Source: Candidatus Thorarchaeota archaeon
GTDB lineage: Archaea; Asgardarchaeota; Thorarchaeia; Thorarchaeales; Thorarchaeaceae
Direction: 5' to 3'
Length of the DNA stretch: 38,244 nucleotides
Assembly: GCA_003345595.1 (NCBI GenBank)
Contig: PRDI01000011.1
Location: 1 to 38,244 of the forward strand
A model generated the notes under the pieces. It saw nothing but the letters and a program-made list of their open reading frames with translations. It had not been told where the DNA came from and did no database searches. The position numbers and the translations under genes were made by a program. Positions 7,618-14,962 of the stretch are shown one piece after another (positions within the stretch are counted from its first letter, which is position 1; each line of letters opens with the position of its first letter).

Positions 7618-8499
7618 CTACCCAGCAGTCATGATTGCAGCCAGTATCATGATTGCTCCGACTGCCACTGGAAGGGTCAGCGGTTCACCGAGGAGGAGAA
7701 CGGCTAGGACAACAGCGACCGCTGATTGGAGCAAGATGTAGACAGCCGATGAAGAGCCTCCGAGCTGACGGAGGGCTTCGTAGTAGACCAGGTATCCGAC
7801 ACCTATCGACATCACCCCCAAATACACGATGCCAAGCCATGGTTCGGGCATTGCAAGCTGTGCAGGGTCGATCTTTCCGAGAACAAGAACAGCTATCCCT
7901 AGGGTCGCTACTGTGTAGACTGCATTTCCCGCAGCAAGACGAAGAGGCCTGTGAACTTGAACAAGTGCACTCTGAGCGAGGATTATCCAGAAGGCCCACA
8001 GAGCTCCTGCGCCGATTGCGAACAGGTTACCTATGAACTGTCCCCCGGTCAACTGTTCAAGCTCACCCCTAGTTGCGATAAGAGCAGCGCCGGCAATTCC
8101 GACAACAAGGCCACCTACCTTACGAGCGGCGAAATGCTCCTTTAGAAGTGCCCATGCAATCAGGGGCACGAAAGGTAGACTGATGTTCACAAGCAGGCTA
8201 GTGTTGACGGCGGTCGTCAAAGATAAGGCCATGTACTGGCATATGTACGCAAGTCCATTGATGACTCCTACAGCGACAACTCTTCGCATCTGCAGCAAAT
8301 GCTCGCCAGAAGGAGGACCTTCCTCGTGCTTCTGACTCTGCAACCCTACAGTCAGAACAATCATTCCGATCACGTTCTCAAGGAATGCGAACAGGATCGG
8401 ATCCATAAAAGACACTCCCACTCTGCCCACCACGAAGGAAGTCCCCCATATGGTACCAGCCACTAACATAAGCATACGAGCGCGCACTAACGGTTTCAT
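7618..8499 (-). CDS. EamA/DMT-superfamily transporter
   Basis: A protein of 293 residues with about ten transmembrane helices in two EamA repeats. The first repeat opens LMLVAGTIWGTSFVVGRVG and the second LFAIGAGALWAFWIILAQSA, both typical of drug/metabolite transporters of the RhaT/YdcZ type. The substrate cannot be read from sequence. The ATG at 8499 is preferred to the GTG at 8547. It places the first helix at the usual distance from the start, has AAGGCGG about ten bases upstream, and a TATA-like CTTTATGA lies at 8548-8555. The gene stands alone on the minus strand and is divergent from rpo5. Confidence 0.85.
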   Translation of the reverse strand: MKPLVRARMLMLVAGTIWGTSFVVGRVGVSFMDPILFAFLENVIGMIVLTVGLQSQKHEEGPPSGEHLLQMRRVVAVGVINGLAYICQYMALSLTTAVNTSLLVNISLPFVPLIAWALLKEHFAARKVGGLVVGIAGAALIATRGELEQLTGGQFIGNLFAIGAGALWAFWIILAQSALVQVHRPLRLAAGNAVYTVATLGIAVLVLGKIDPAQLAMPEPWLGIVYLGVMSIGVGYLVYYEALRQLGGSSSAVYILLQSAVAVVLAVLLLGEPLTLPVAVGAIMILAAIMTAG

Positions 8500-8547
8500 G
8501 GTAGGCAATCCGCCTTCTGGACGTCCAAACCGCTCAGTCTGTCCCAC

Positions 8548-8555
8548 TCATAAAG
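8548..8555 (-). promoter_or_regulatory. TATA-like element for the EamA transporter
   Basis: CTTTATGA on the minus strand, about 50 bases upstream of the ATG at 8499. It would leave a leader of about 25 bases. It overlaps the alternative GTG start at 8547, which argues against that start. Confidence 0.35.
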
Positions 8556-8678
8556 GGTGGGAATTGAGTCAAACGCCGTCCGCATTGCGAGGAACGTTCC
8601 TATCTCATATCGACAAAGATCAGCCTGCAAGCCCTGAAGGGCAGGCAGGCCCGAGGCACTAATCATCCAGTTGACAAT

Positions 8679-8686
8679 CTTTATAT
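8679..8686 (+). promoter_or_regulatory. TATA box of rpo5
   Basis: CTTTATAT is a strong archaeal TATA box. The ATG at 8685 falls inside it, so that codon cannot be the start. The next in-frame ATG at 8733 lies downstream of the expected transcription start (about 8710). Confidence 0.6.
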
Positions 8687-8732
8687 GGGCTCTAACAGCG
8701 CGGACCTTTACTCTTCCTCGGGTGCTTGTGAC

Positions 8733-9293
8733 ATGGCAGATCTCCCAGCATCAGTAATCAAGACAAGGGCACTTCTTACGCTGCGCGGCTACAAGGTCGA
8801 CGAGCTCTTCGAGTATGAAGACCGGTACGTCATGCTCCCAGCCAAGCAGATAGCCGAAGAAGTTGTGAAATCTGTGGTATGGGTGTTCAAGGAGGCCAAG
8901 GTGGTAGGCGTGGCCGTGGTCAAGGACATCGCACGTGACATGGAGGAAGCTCAGGCAAAAGAGGGCGTTCTAGTCGGGGGTTCGCGATTCACTCCTGCTG
9001 CAAGGAAGTTTGCCAGAGCGTCGAAAGTTGAGCTTGTCGAGGGAACATACTCCTCGTTCGACCTGTTCCAACACGAACTGGTCCCCAAACACACGATAGT
9101 AAACGACGAGGAGATTCAGATGGTCCTCCAGCATTTTTCCATCAAGAAACCCCAGCTGCCGAGAATTCTCAGAGATGATCCTGCGGCAAAGGTCCTCGGA
9201 GCAAAGGCAGGTCAGGTCATCCGGATAGAGAGAGAAAGCCCTACAGCCGGCAAGACCTACTACTATCGTCTTGTTGTGGACTCAAGTCGATGA
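8733..9293 (+). CDS. rpo5: RNA polymerase subunit Rpo5 (RpoH/RPB5), long eukaryote-like form
   Basis: A 186-residue protein. Residues 114-186 are the conserved Rpo5/RPB5 assembly domain: HELVPKH, QLPRILRDDPAAKVLG, GQVIRIERESPTAG, YYYRLV. This subunit sits in the jaw of archaeal and eukaryotic RNA polymerases. Most archaeal Rpo5 proteins are about 80 residues and consist of this domain only. Here 113 extra N-terminal residues resemble the eukaryotic RPB5 jaw domain: an N-terminal helix with RALLTLRGYKV (compare IMQLCHDRGYLV), and GVLVGGSRFTPAARKF (compare ALIVVQQGMTPSAKQS) just before the joining segment. The start is set at 8733 because the upstream ATG lies in the TATA box. No rpoB follows, unlike the usual archaeal rpoH-rpoB order. 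Confidence 0.92.
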   Translation: MADLPASVIKTRALLTLRGYKVDELFEYEDRYVMLPAKQIAEEVVKSVVWVFKEAKVVGVAVVKDIARDMEEAQAKEGVLVGGSRFTPAARKFARASKVELVEGTYSSFDLFQHELVPKHTIVNDEEIQMVLQHFSIKKPQLPRILRDDPAAKVLGAKAGQVIRIERESPTAGKTYYYRLVVDSSR

Positions 9294-9388
9294 GGCACGA
9301 TTACGCTCGCGTCCCATCATGTTAGAGCTGGACAGTCCATTCACAGTCGGGCTTCCGCCTACACTTCCTGCGCGTTATGTTTCCCGGT

Positions 9389-10159
9389 TCAGAGGACCAC
9401 TACGCCCATTGCCATGCCAGCCAGGAATATTACAAGACATGTGATGAAGGGCAGTGTGACGTTGTCGGTGCCCTTGGGGCTGACGAGTTCAATGAGGGTT
9501 GCAGCTGCTGCGCCAATGAGCGCAAGTGAGAACATTGGCACCCAGAGGATGCTGGATCCTGACACAAAGACGCCATAGTTGACAATTCCGAAGAACCAGA
9601 ATGCTAGAATTGCTCCTAGGAAGCCGAACACAAACAAGGCGGCGCACCCGGGCAGGCTCCTCTTAGAGCCGAATATCGTATGCATGTGGTTCTTTCCATA
9701 CCTCAGCCCAATCGGCGCTGACATCCCATCACCAAACATCATGATGTGAATCGCAGCCGCTGCAACGAAGTAGAGCCTCTCGTATCCGGTGAAGGTGAAC
9801 ACGCCTGTCAGGATGGTTATAGAAACCGCATACCAGAATGGCCCTCGCACGCTACCATGTTCGAGGTCCTCAGGACGTGCCATTGCCTGAAAGAATCTCC
9901 CGAACCTCTCGCCGCTCGCCAAGCCGAGGAACACGACAAAGGTCAATGCTACGAGCGTCGCGACCCAAGGGTGAGGGTAGTACGGGACTGTCCATATCGC
10001 CAGACCTGCGAACAGGTGGATTGTTTTCCTTGTAAAGTTCGAGCCCAGTTTCAACTTCCGTCTCCCGATGTCTCCAACTACAAGGACCATCATAGCATAG
10101 AACACAGCTATCAGATAGACAATCACGTCGTTCAGCTCAATACCGAATTCCGCAAGCAT
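9389..10159 (-). CDS. SEC59/DGK1-family polyprenol (dolichol/phytol) kinase-like protein
   Basis: A 256-residue membrane protein with about seven helices. It carries the family motifs of COG0170 (SEC59, DGK1, VTE5): RKTIHLFAGLAIW near residue 44, FGDGMSAPIGLRYGK near 142, and KGTDNVTLP near 230. These enzymes phosphorylate lipid alcohols such as dolichol, phytol or diacylglycerol, usually with CTP. In an archaeon, candidates are dolichol for protein glycosylation or geranylgeraniol for lipid salvage; which one cannot be decided here. The glycan locus from 23 kb onward needs a polyprenyl phosphate carrier, so a link is possible, though the genes are not adjacent. ATG start, with a TATA box at 10201-10208. 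Confidence 0.82.
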   Translation of the reverse strand: MLAEFGIELNDVIVYLIAVFYAMMVLVVGDIGRRKLKLGSNFTRKTIHLFAGLAIWTVPYYPHPWVATLVALTFVVFLGLASGERFGRFFQAMARPEDLEHGSVRGPFWYAVSITILTGVFTFTGYERLYFVAAAAIHIMMFGDGMSAPIGLRYGKNHMHTIFGSKRSLPGCAALFVFGFLGAILAFWFFGIVNYGVFVSGSSILWVPMFSLALIGAAAATLIELVSPKGTDNVTLPFITCLVIFLAGMAMGVVVL

Positions 10160-10166
10160 TAACCCG

Positions 10167-10208
10167 ATTCACCCTCGAGCCCGGGGAAAGGAACGGGTGA
10201 ATATACTT
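10167..10208 (-). promoter_or_regulatory. Promoter with inverted repeat upstream of the polyprenol kinase
   Basis: The TATA box AAGTATAT reads on the minus strand from 10208 to 10201. It overlaps the stop codon of the upstream HD-CinA gene and predicts transcription start near 10178. ATTCACCC at 10167-10174 and GGGTGAAT at 10195-10202 are perfect 8-base inverted arms that flank the predicted start site, so a repressor dimer could act here. Confidence 0.45.
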
Positions 10209-11733
10209 ATCGCCCATCCAGAGTCGAGGAAACGACTGGACTTGCATTGACTCCCGATACCTCTGCGAGAGTCCGAATCGCCCCCTTCACGGAGGCCTTC
10301 AGGTCCCTGTGCATGTTTCCTCTTGCCGACACCCAGACTCTCAGCACATCAGAGGTGCCATAGGTCTTGGGCATTGACTTTATGTAAACGCCCGGGTGTT
10401 TCCTCATGGCTTTGTCAATGAAAGGTGCAAACATGGTCTCATCTGATATCGCAAAGTCTACGGTTTCCTCATAATAGAACGGCTTGCCCTTCTGTTCGAT
10501 CCAAGGACGGACTGAAGCGTCAAAGATTGCCTTGAGTTCTGCTGGCACACCTGGCAGACAGAAAATCGTTGTTTCGTCCCTGCTAATCATTACTCCTGGG
10601 GCTCCACCGACCGAATTGTCGAGAGGCTTAGAACCCTTGGGAATGTGGGCCATCTTCTTCCTACTTTCGGTCAGCTCTGCAGTGCTGACAATTCCTTTTG
10701 CGTATAGATACTCATACTGTTTCTTCACGATTGAGAGAGCGTTGGGATCCTCAGCAAGCTCAAGGCCTAGTCTGTTTGACACCGCACTCAGAGTCATGTC
10801 ATCGTGAGTTGGACCCAGACCCCCAGAAGTGATGATGATACTGCAAATCCCCTGCAGGCGTGACAATGCGTTGCCAATCTCAGCAAGGTCATCTCTGACT
10901 GTTACTTGTGCTATGGTTGCAACGCCGAGTGCGGCTAGACGCAGCTCAAGCCAATTGCTGTTCGTATCGAGAACTAGACCATCCAAAATCTCGTTTCCAA
11001 TGGTGAGGATGCCTGCCTTCAGGCTCCCGGGAGCGTCAGCTGCCGCATGCGGCTCGTTCTCAACTTGGGAAACCTGGCCAATCTCTCGGTCTAGGTAACC
11101 GCTCACCATTTTCAGGTGCTCAAGTCTTGTCGCGGCCATGCCCTTGCCAGGAAGGGTGTTCATACTAGCCGCAATCTTCTCGGCGAGAGGTATGAAGTCT
11201 CGGATCTCATCCGCGATCTCAGCCATGTCCATCCCAGGCCTCAGTTTGATCCCATTGATGATGTAGTGGATGAAACCGACCAAACCGAGCTTGACAATCT
11301 TATCTGCATCCCACAGGACCTGTGCTTCGAGAGGCGCGAGCGGTTCGTTCAATGTGAGACCGACGTGCTTTCGAATGGCATCGCACACCTTGTCGACTGT
11401 GGTTTGGCTGACATCCTCTCTGAGGAGAATCTCACGTGCCAAAGCAGCGCTAGCGTCCCCGTGATTCTCGCCGCCACCAATTCCAGGCTTCGCCATATCG
11501 TGAAGCCAAGAGGCCATCATTGTTACTTCCATGTCCGCCCCGGTCAGAACTGCCAATCGCTTAGCCGTCACCACTACCTGACTAACATGGTCATATCGAT
11601 AGTCGAAGAGGGGTTCGTCTGAGGATGACTGTGTTTCTACCCACTCGTTTCGTGCTGCTCGAGCAGACTGACGGAGGACCAGTTTCTTCAGCTTCTCCTC
11701 AAGTCCAGGTTTCATATCGACCATGACCCTCAT
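10207..11733 (-). CDS. HD-domain phosphohydrolase fused to CinA/MoaB-like domain
   Basis: A 508-residue two-domain protein. Residues 40-225 are an HD-type metal-dependent phosphohydrolase: H49 in RYDHV, H78-D79 in SWLHDM, H91 in GENHGD, and a later D in LWDADKI. Residues 239-500 are the MoCF/CinA N-terminal domain: AGILTIGNEILDG, DTNSNWLELRLAALG, ITSGGLGPTHDD, CLPGVPAELKAIF. CinA-type proteins act in pyridine nucleotide recycling or as ADP-ribose pyrophosphatase-like enzymes; the CinA C-terminal amidase domain is absent here. The pairing with an HD hydrolase is unusual and suggests consecutive steps in nucleotide clean-up. ATG at 11733, with in-frame ATGs at 11724 and 11715 as alternatives. 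It follows TatD by 18 bases, so the two are co-transcribed. Confidence 0.85.
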   Translation of the reverse strand: MRVMVDMKPGLEEKLKKLVLRQSARAARNEWVETQSSSDEPLFDYRYDHVSQVVVTAKRLAVLTGADMEVTMMASWLHDMAKPGIGGGENHGDASAALAREILLREDVSQTTVDKVCDAIRKHVGLTLNEPLAPLEAQVLWDADKIVKLGLVGFIHYIINGIKLRPGMDMAEIADEIRDFIPLAEKIAASMNTLPGKGMAATRLEHLKMVSGYLDREIGQVSQVENEPHAAADAPGSLKAGILTIGNEILDGLVLDTNSNWLELRLAALGVATIAQVTVRDDLAEIGNALSRLQGICSIIITSGGLGPTHDDMTLSAVSNRLGLELAEDPNALSIVKKQYEYLYAKGIVSTAELTESRKKMAHIPKGSKPLDNSVGGAPGVMISRDETTIFCLPGVPAELKAIFDASVRPWIEQKGKPFYYEETVDFAISDETMFAPFIDKAMRKHPGVYIKSMPKTYGTSDVLRVWVSARGNMHRDLKASVKGAIRTLAEVSGVNASPVVSSTLDGR

Positions 11734-11751
11734 GCCTGCTGTTTATCAACT

Positions 11752-12540
11752 CTACTCCTTGCTTCCGACCAGTGGGTACAGTCTGCGTGTGTTCTCCAAG
11801 ATTGCAAGCCTAACTTCTTCTATGTCTCTACCGAGAATGGACGCGACCTCCCTGAGGGCAATCCACACGTTGGCAGGCTCGTTTCTTGTGCGTGAGTCTG
11901 CCCCCAAGACGGGGCTATCCGTTTCCAGAAGAAGTCGTTCGTACTCAACGGCCTTCACCAGTTTCCTCTTTTGTGGAGACCGTACAACTGATGTGGGAAC
12001 AGAGAAGTAATAGCCAAGGTTTCTAGATGCATCCCGTGCCAAGCTGGCCTTGCCGTCGAAAGCATGCATGTGCACCTTGCCTGCGTCAGTGCCGGCCAAT
12101 ACCTCTAGTGCTCTTCTCCCTGCTGACCTGGAGTGGACCTGCACAGGCAGACGAAGCTCGATTGCGAGCTGTGTCAGAGCCCTGAAAGCTGCCTCCTGTT
12201 CCAGCCTCTGTTCATGCTCTCTCACGAGGTAGTGGTCGAGTCCTGTTTCTCCAACTGCCACGATGGCGGATGAGTTCTTGTGGATCCAAGCCAAGGCAAG
12301 CTCAAGGTCTGTATATCTGTCCGGTTCCAGACCCACCGCTGCATAGACACTCGGGTAGCTACTGACAATACGTAGACATTCCGGCCATCCGGAAGGAGAG
12401 ATACCTGACGTTATCATCCAGACACCTGACGATGTGGCCCTCTCAATGACCCCGGGCAAGTCAGCCTGGAACTCTTCAGATTCCAGATGACAATGGGTAT
12501 CGATTACCTTGGCTGAACCCCTTATCGGTTTGCCTTCCAT
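11752..12540 (-). CDS. tatD: TatD-family metal-dependent hydrolase/DNase
   Basis: A 262-residue amidohydrolase-fold protein with the TatD motifs in order: D14-T-H16-C-H18-L (first metal pair), VGETGLDHYL near 97-105 (metal-bridging Glu), VQVHSR near 133-138, VHMHAFDG near 155-162, and LLLETDSPVL near 203-212 (metal Asp). TatD enzymes are Mg-dependent 3'-5' exonucleases involved in DNA repair and turnover. The length is typical. The ATG at 12540 lies 26 bases from the centre of a TATA box (12562-12569), so the transcript is probably leaderless. The HD-CinA gene follows in the same operon, pairing DNA degradation with nucleotide processing. Confidence 0.9.
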   Translation of the reverse strand: MEGKPIRGSAKVIDTHCHLESEEFQADLPGVIERATSSGVWMITSGISPSGWPECLRIVSSYPSVYAAVGLEPDRYTDLELALAWIHKNSSAIVAVGETGLDHYLVREHEQRLEQEAAFRALTQLAIELRLPVQVHSRSAGRRALEVLAGTDAGKVHMHAFDGKASLARDASRNLGYYFSVPTSVVRSPQKRKLVKAVEYERLLLETDSPVLGADSRTRNEPANVWIALREVASILGRDIEEVRLAILENTRRLYPLVGSKE

Positions 12541-12561
12541 TGCCTAAACACCCGCATACCC

Positions 12562-12569
12562 ACTATACC
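12562..12569 (-). promoter_or_regulatory. TATA box of the tatD operon
   Basis: GGTATAGT on the minus strand is centred about 26 bases upstream of the tatD ATG. Transcription would begin at or next to the start codon, giving a leaderless mRNA. Confidence 0.5.
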
Positions 12570-12772
12570 GGAGCTCCTGAATGGATTTCTCAACGCGCTG
12601 GACATGCCGAATTCTCATGTTGTTCGTGGCTGTCCGGTGTCCGGTTCGATATAACGCTTTGTTCCGACTTGGCTTTTTCCGGGGCCGAAACGCATCGTTC
12701 ACAGACCAGCGCCAGAATCACCACAGGGTGGTCAGCGACACACTATGCAAAACGAGCCGCCTACTTGGGCAA

Positions 12773-12780
12773 TCTTTATC
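12773..12780 (+). promoter_or_regulatory. TATA box of the acyl-carrier/LuxCE operon
   Basis: TCTTTATC lies about 30 bases before the ATG at 12809, so the first gene is probably leaderless or has a very short leader. The 230 bases upstream (12541-12772) are open in one frame but show no conserved protein sequence, which supports starting the first gene at 12809 and not further upstream. Confidence 0.5.
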
Positions 12781-12808
12781 CGCCGCTCTGCGGTCGAGAT
12801 TTGAGGAC

Positions 12809-13213
12809 ATGATACAAATCGGTGACTCCATCGAGCTGAGCAAGCAGATAACGGAAGATGACGTGCGCAGGATTGTCGAGATCAGTGGTGATGATAACCC
12901 TCTGCATACAAGTGACGAGTTCGCCAAACGAACTCTGTTCAAGGGACGCATCGCACATGGCATCTTGTCCGCAGCTCTAGTATCTGCTGCACTCACGAAG
13001 CTCTTTGGCCCGGGCAATGTCTGGATGTCACAGACGATGAAGTTCACATTTCCGGTGAGAATCGGGGAAACTGTCACTGCGAGATTGAGGATTACGTCAA
13101 TCGACAAAAGAAACGTGGCTACAGTGGAAACAAAGGTGTTGAATCAAGACGGTCGTGTCGTTCTGGACGGTTTCGCAGAGTCCAAGGTAATGAGGATTCG
13201 ACCCCTAAAGTGA
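12809..13213 (+). CDS. MaoC-like (R)-specific enoyl-thioester hydratase
   Basis: A 134-residue hot-dog-fold protein of the MaoC family. The hydratase signature is clear: ISGDDNPLHTSDEFAKRTLF, then KGRIAHGILSAALVS, with the catalytic Asp/His pair expected in the D-N-P-L-H segment. These enzymes hydrate trans-2-enoyl-CoA/ACP to (R)-3-hydroxyacyl thioesters or run the reverse dehydration. The ATG at 12809 gives the family's normal length, starts at the usual first strand (IQIGDSIELSKQIT), and fits the TATA box. A longer upstream frame to 12581 adds unconserved residues. It heads the operon ten bases before the ACP gene, so its substrate is probably a thioester on that carrier. This pairing is inferred from position. 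Confidence 0.88.
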   Translation: MIQIGDSIELSKQITEDDVRRIVEISGDDNPLHTSDEFAKRTLFKGRIAHGILSAALVSAALTKLFGPGNVWMSQTMKFTFPVRIGETVTARLRITSIDKRNVATVETKVLNQDGRVVLDGFAESKVMRIRPLK

Positions 13214-13222
13214 GGGATTAGG

Positions 13223-13462
13223 TTGTCTAAGCTTGGGAGATTCAACCAACTTGTCTGTGAGGTATTCAAAGTCAATGAGTCAGATCTCAGCGACAGCGCA
13301 ACTCCCGATGACATCGAGGATTGGGACTCAGTAACACATATGGACCTGATGGCCCTCTTCGAAGAAGAGTGGGCTCTGGGCCTAGATGTAGAGGAGATTA
13401 CCGAGATGACAAGCATAGGTCTCATGAAGGAGATACTGAGGAAACATGGTGTTGACCTATGA
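13223..13462 (+). CDS. Acyl carrier protein
   Basis: A 79-residue acidic protein with the carrier-protein fold. Helix 1 is GRFNQLVCEVFKV, and the phosphopantetheine site is D35-S36-V37 in DWDSVTHMDLMALFEEEW. Helix 3/4 is VEEITEMTSIGLMKEIL. S36 is the expected attachment serine. The TTG start is supported by GAGGGA eight bases upstream. Its stop overlaps the ATG of the acyl-AMP ligase (ATGA), so the two are translationally coupled. Free-standing carrier proteins are uncommon in archaea, which lack a standard fatty acid synthase. The Sfp-type transferase at the end of the operon would activate it. Confidence 0.88.
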   Translation: MSKLGRFNQLVCEVFKVNESDLSDSATPDDIEDWDSVTHMDLMALFEEEWALGLDVEEITEMTSIGLMKEILRKHGVDL

Positions 13463-14958
13463 ATGTAGTTGACAACCTATTCCAGGAATCAAAGAGCGCG
13501 AAGAGGATTGCCTTGTTCCAAGGCAAGGAAACCATCACCTATCCCGACCTATACCGAGACATCCAGAGAGTGTCTGCGAAGCTGAGCCAGATGGGCCACA
13601 AGGCCGGTGACAAGATTCTGATCATGGCCGACAACTCATTCTTCTGGGTGGCAGCGTACTTTGGGACTATGGGTGCGGGGATGGTCGCTTTACCCCTGCA
13701 TCATACGGTGAGTGAGTCGCATCTGGACTTTGTAAGAGAGTCCTGTGAAGTCAGAACATGTTTTGTGCAGAGGAGATATGTAAAGAACATAGCCAAGTAC
13801 AACTTCCCTAACGTCATTGCTGACGAAGCCGGTGTCCCTGGGACAACCTACTTCGGGGATATCCCGGCAGCCAAGTTTCGGTTCGTTGATGTCGATATAC
13901 AGAACGCGCTGGCAGTTATCATATTCACTTCGGGCTCAACGGGCAAGCCCAAAGGAGTGATGCTCTCTCATCGCAACATCGAGTGGAACACGGATTCAAT
14001 CATCGAGTATCTCAGCTTGACGGAGAACGACCGCATGATGGTTGTTCTGCCGTTCTCATACTGCTACGGTGCGTCGTGGCTTCATACACTTGTGAAAGTC
14101 GGAGGCCAAATAGCACTCAATAACAGGTTCATGTTTCCGGGATTGGTCCTGAACGAGATGGTGGAAAAGAAATGCACAGGATTCGCTGGAGTGCCTTCGA
14201 CGTATCAGATCCTGCTCAGGAGGTCTGCCATGAAAAAGATGAAGTTTCCCGACCTCAGGTTCGCGGCACAGGCTGGTGGAAAGCTCAGCAATCCGTTCAT
14301 ACTCGAGTTGATTGAAGCACTCCCTACAACGAAGATCTTCATTATGTACGGTCAGACGGAAGCAACGGCTCGACTCTCGTACTTGCCCCCTGAACTCCTG
14401 AAAGCGAAGCTCGGCTCCTGCGGCAAGGGCATTCCTAGGACGACACTTGAGGTCCTGAAGGATTCTGGCGAACCCGTGAAACTTGGGGAAGTGGGCGAGA
14501 TTGTCGCCTCCGGCGGAAACATCATGATGGGGTACTGGAAGGACCCCGAAGGGACTGCGAAGGCTTTGCGAAACGGCAAGCTATATACCGGAGACCTAGC
14601 GACGGTAGACGAGGAGGGCTTCATATTCGTTGTCGACCGTCAGAAGGAGATCATAAAGAGTGGCGGCTACCGCGTCAGTCCGAGAGAGGTCGAGGAAACA
14701 ATCGCGAGCATCGAAGACGTCGTCGAAGTTGGAGTCATTGGAGTGCCCGATGACCTGATGGGAGAGGCTGTGAAAGCGTATGTTGTGCTTCGAGAAGGTT
14801 CGGGCCAAACTGAGAGAGACATCATCAATCATTGCCGCGGCAGACTCCCTTCCTTCAAAGTCCCGAAGTACGTAAAGCTCTTGAAGTCTTTACCCAAGAA
14901 TGAGGCAGAAAAAGTAATGATGGCCGCTCTCAGAGACATGCACTCGAAGGGAGAGTAA
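13459..14958 (+). CDS. Acyl-AMP ligase / acyl-ACP synthetase (ANL superfamily)
   Basis: A 499-residue adenylate-forming enzyme with all core motifs: P-loop TSGSTGKPKG (157-166), YGQTEA (297-302), TGD (377-379), and hinge DRQKEIIKSGGYRVSP (393-408). The C-terminal lysine motif is degenerate, with LPKNEAEKVMM in place of P-x-T-x-x-G-K; K485 is the likely catalytic lysine. It activates a carboxylic acid with ATP and passes it to a thiol. Because it overlaps the ACP gene by four bases, the phosphopantetheine arm of that ACP is the likely acceptor, with CoA as the alternative. The chain length of the substrate cannot be read from sequence. It is not a modular NRPS, as no condensation or carrier domain is fused. 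Confidence 0.88.
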   Translation: MNVVDNLFQESKSAKRIALFQGKETITYPDLYRDIQRVSAKLSQMGHKAGDKILIMADNSFFWVAAYFGTMGAGMVALPLHHTVSESHLDFVRESCEVRTCFVQRRYVKNIAKYNFPNVIADEAGVPGTTYFGDIPAAKFRFVDVDIQNALAVIIFTSGSTGKPKGVMLSHRNIEWNTDSIIEYLSLTENDRMMVVLPFSYCYGASWLHTLVKVGGQIALNNRFMFPGLVLNEMVEKKCTGFAGVPSTYQILLRRSAMKKMKFPDLRFAAQAGGKLSNPFILELIEALPTTKIFIMYGQTEATARLSYLPPELLKAKLGSCGKGIPRTTLEVLKDSGEPVKLGEVGEIVASGGNIMMGYWKDPEGTAKALRNGKLYTGDLATVDEEGFIFVVDRQKEIIKSGGYRVSPREVEETIASIEDVVEVGVIGVPDDLMGEAVKAYVVLREGSGQTERDIINHCRGRLPSFKVPKYVKLLKSLPKNEAEKVMMAALRDMHSKGE

Positions 14959-14962
14959 TAGC

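Noticed and set aside
8591..8600. GGAACGTTCC palindrome between the EamA gene and rpo5
   Set aside because: A 10-base palindrome with no spacer is common by chance, and it is not at a fixed distance from either promoter.
12581..12808. In-frame upstream extension of the MaoC-like gene
   Set aside because: The residues are Arg/Cys-rich and unconserved, and a TATA box at 12773-12780 lies inside this stretch. The ATG at 12809 gives normal family length.
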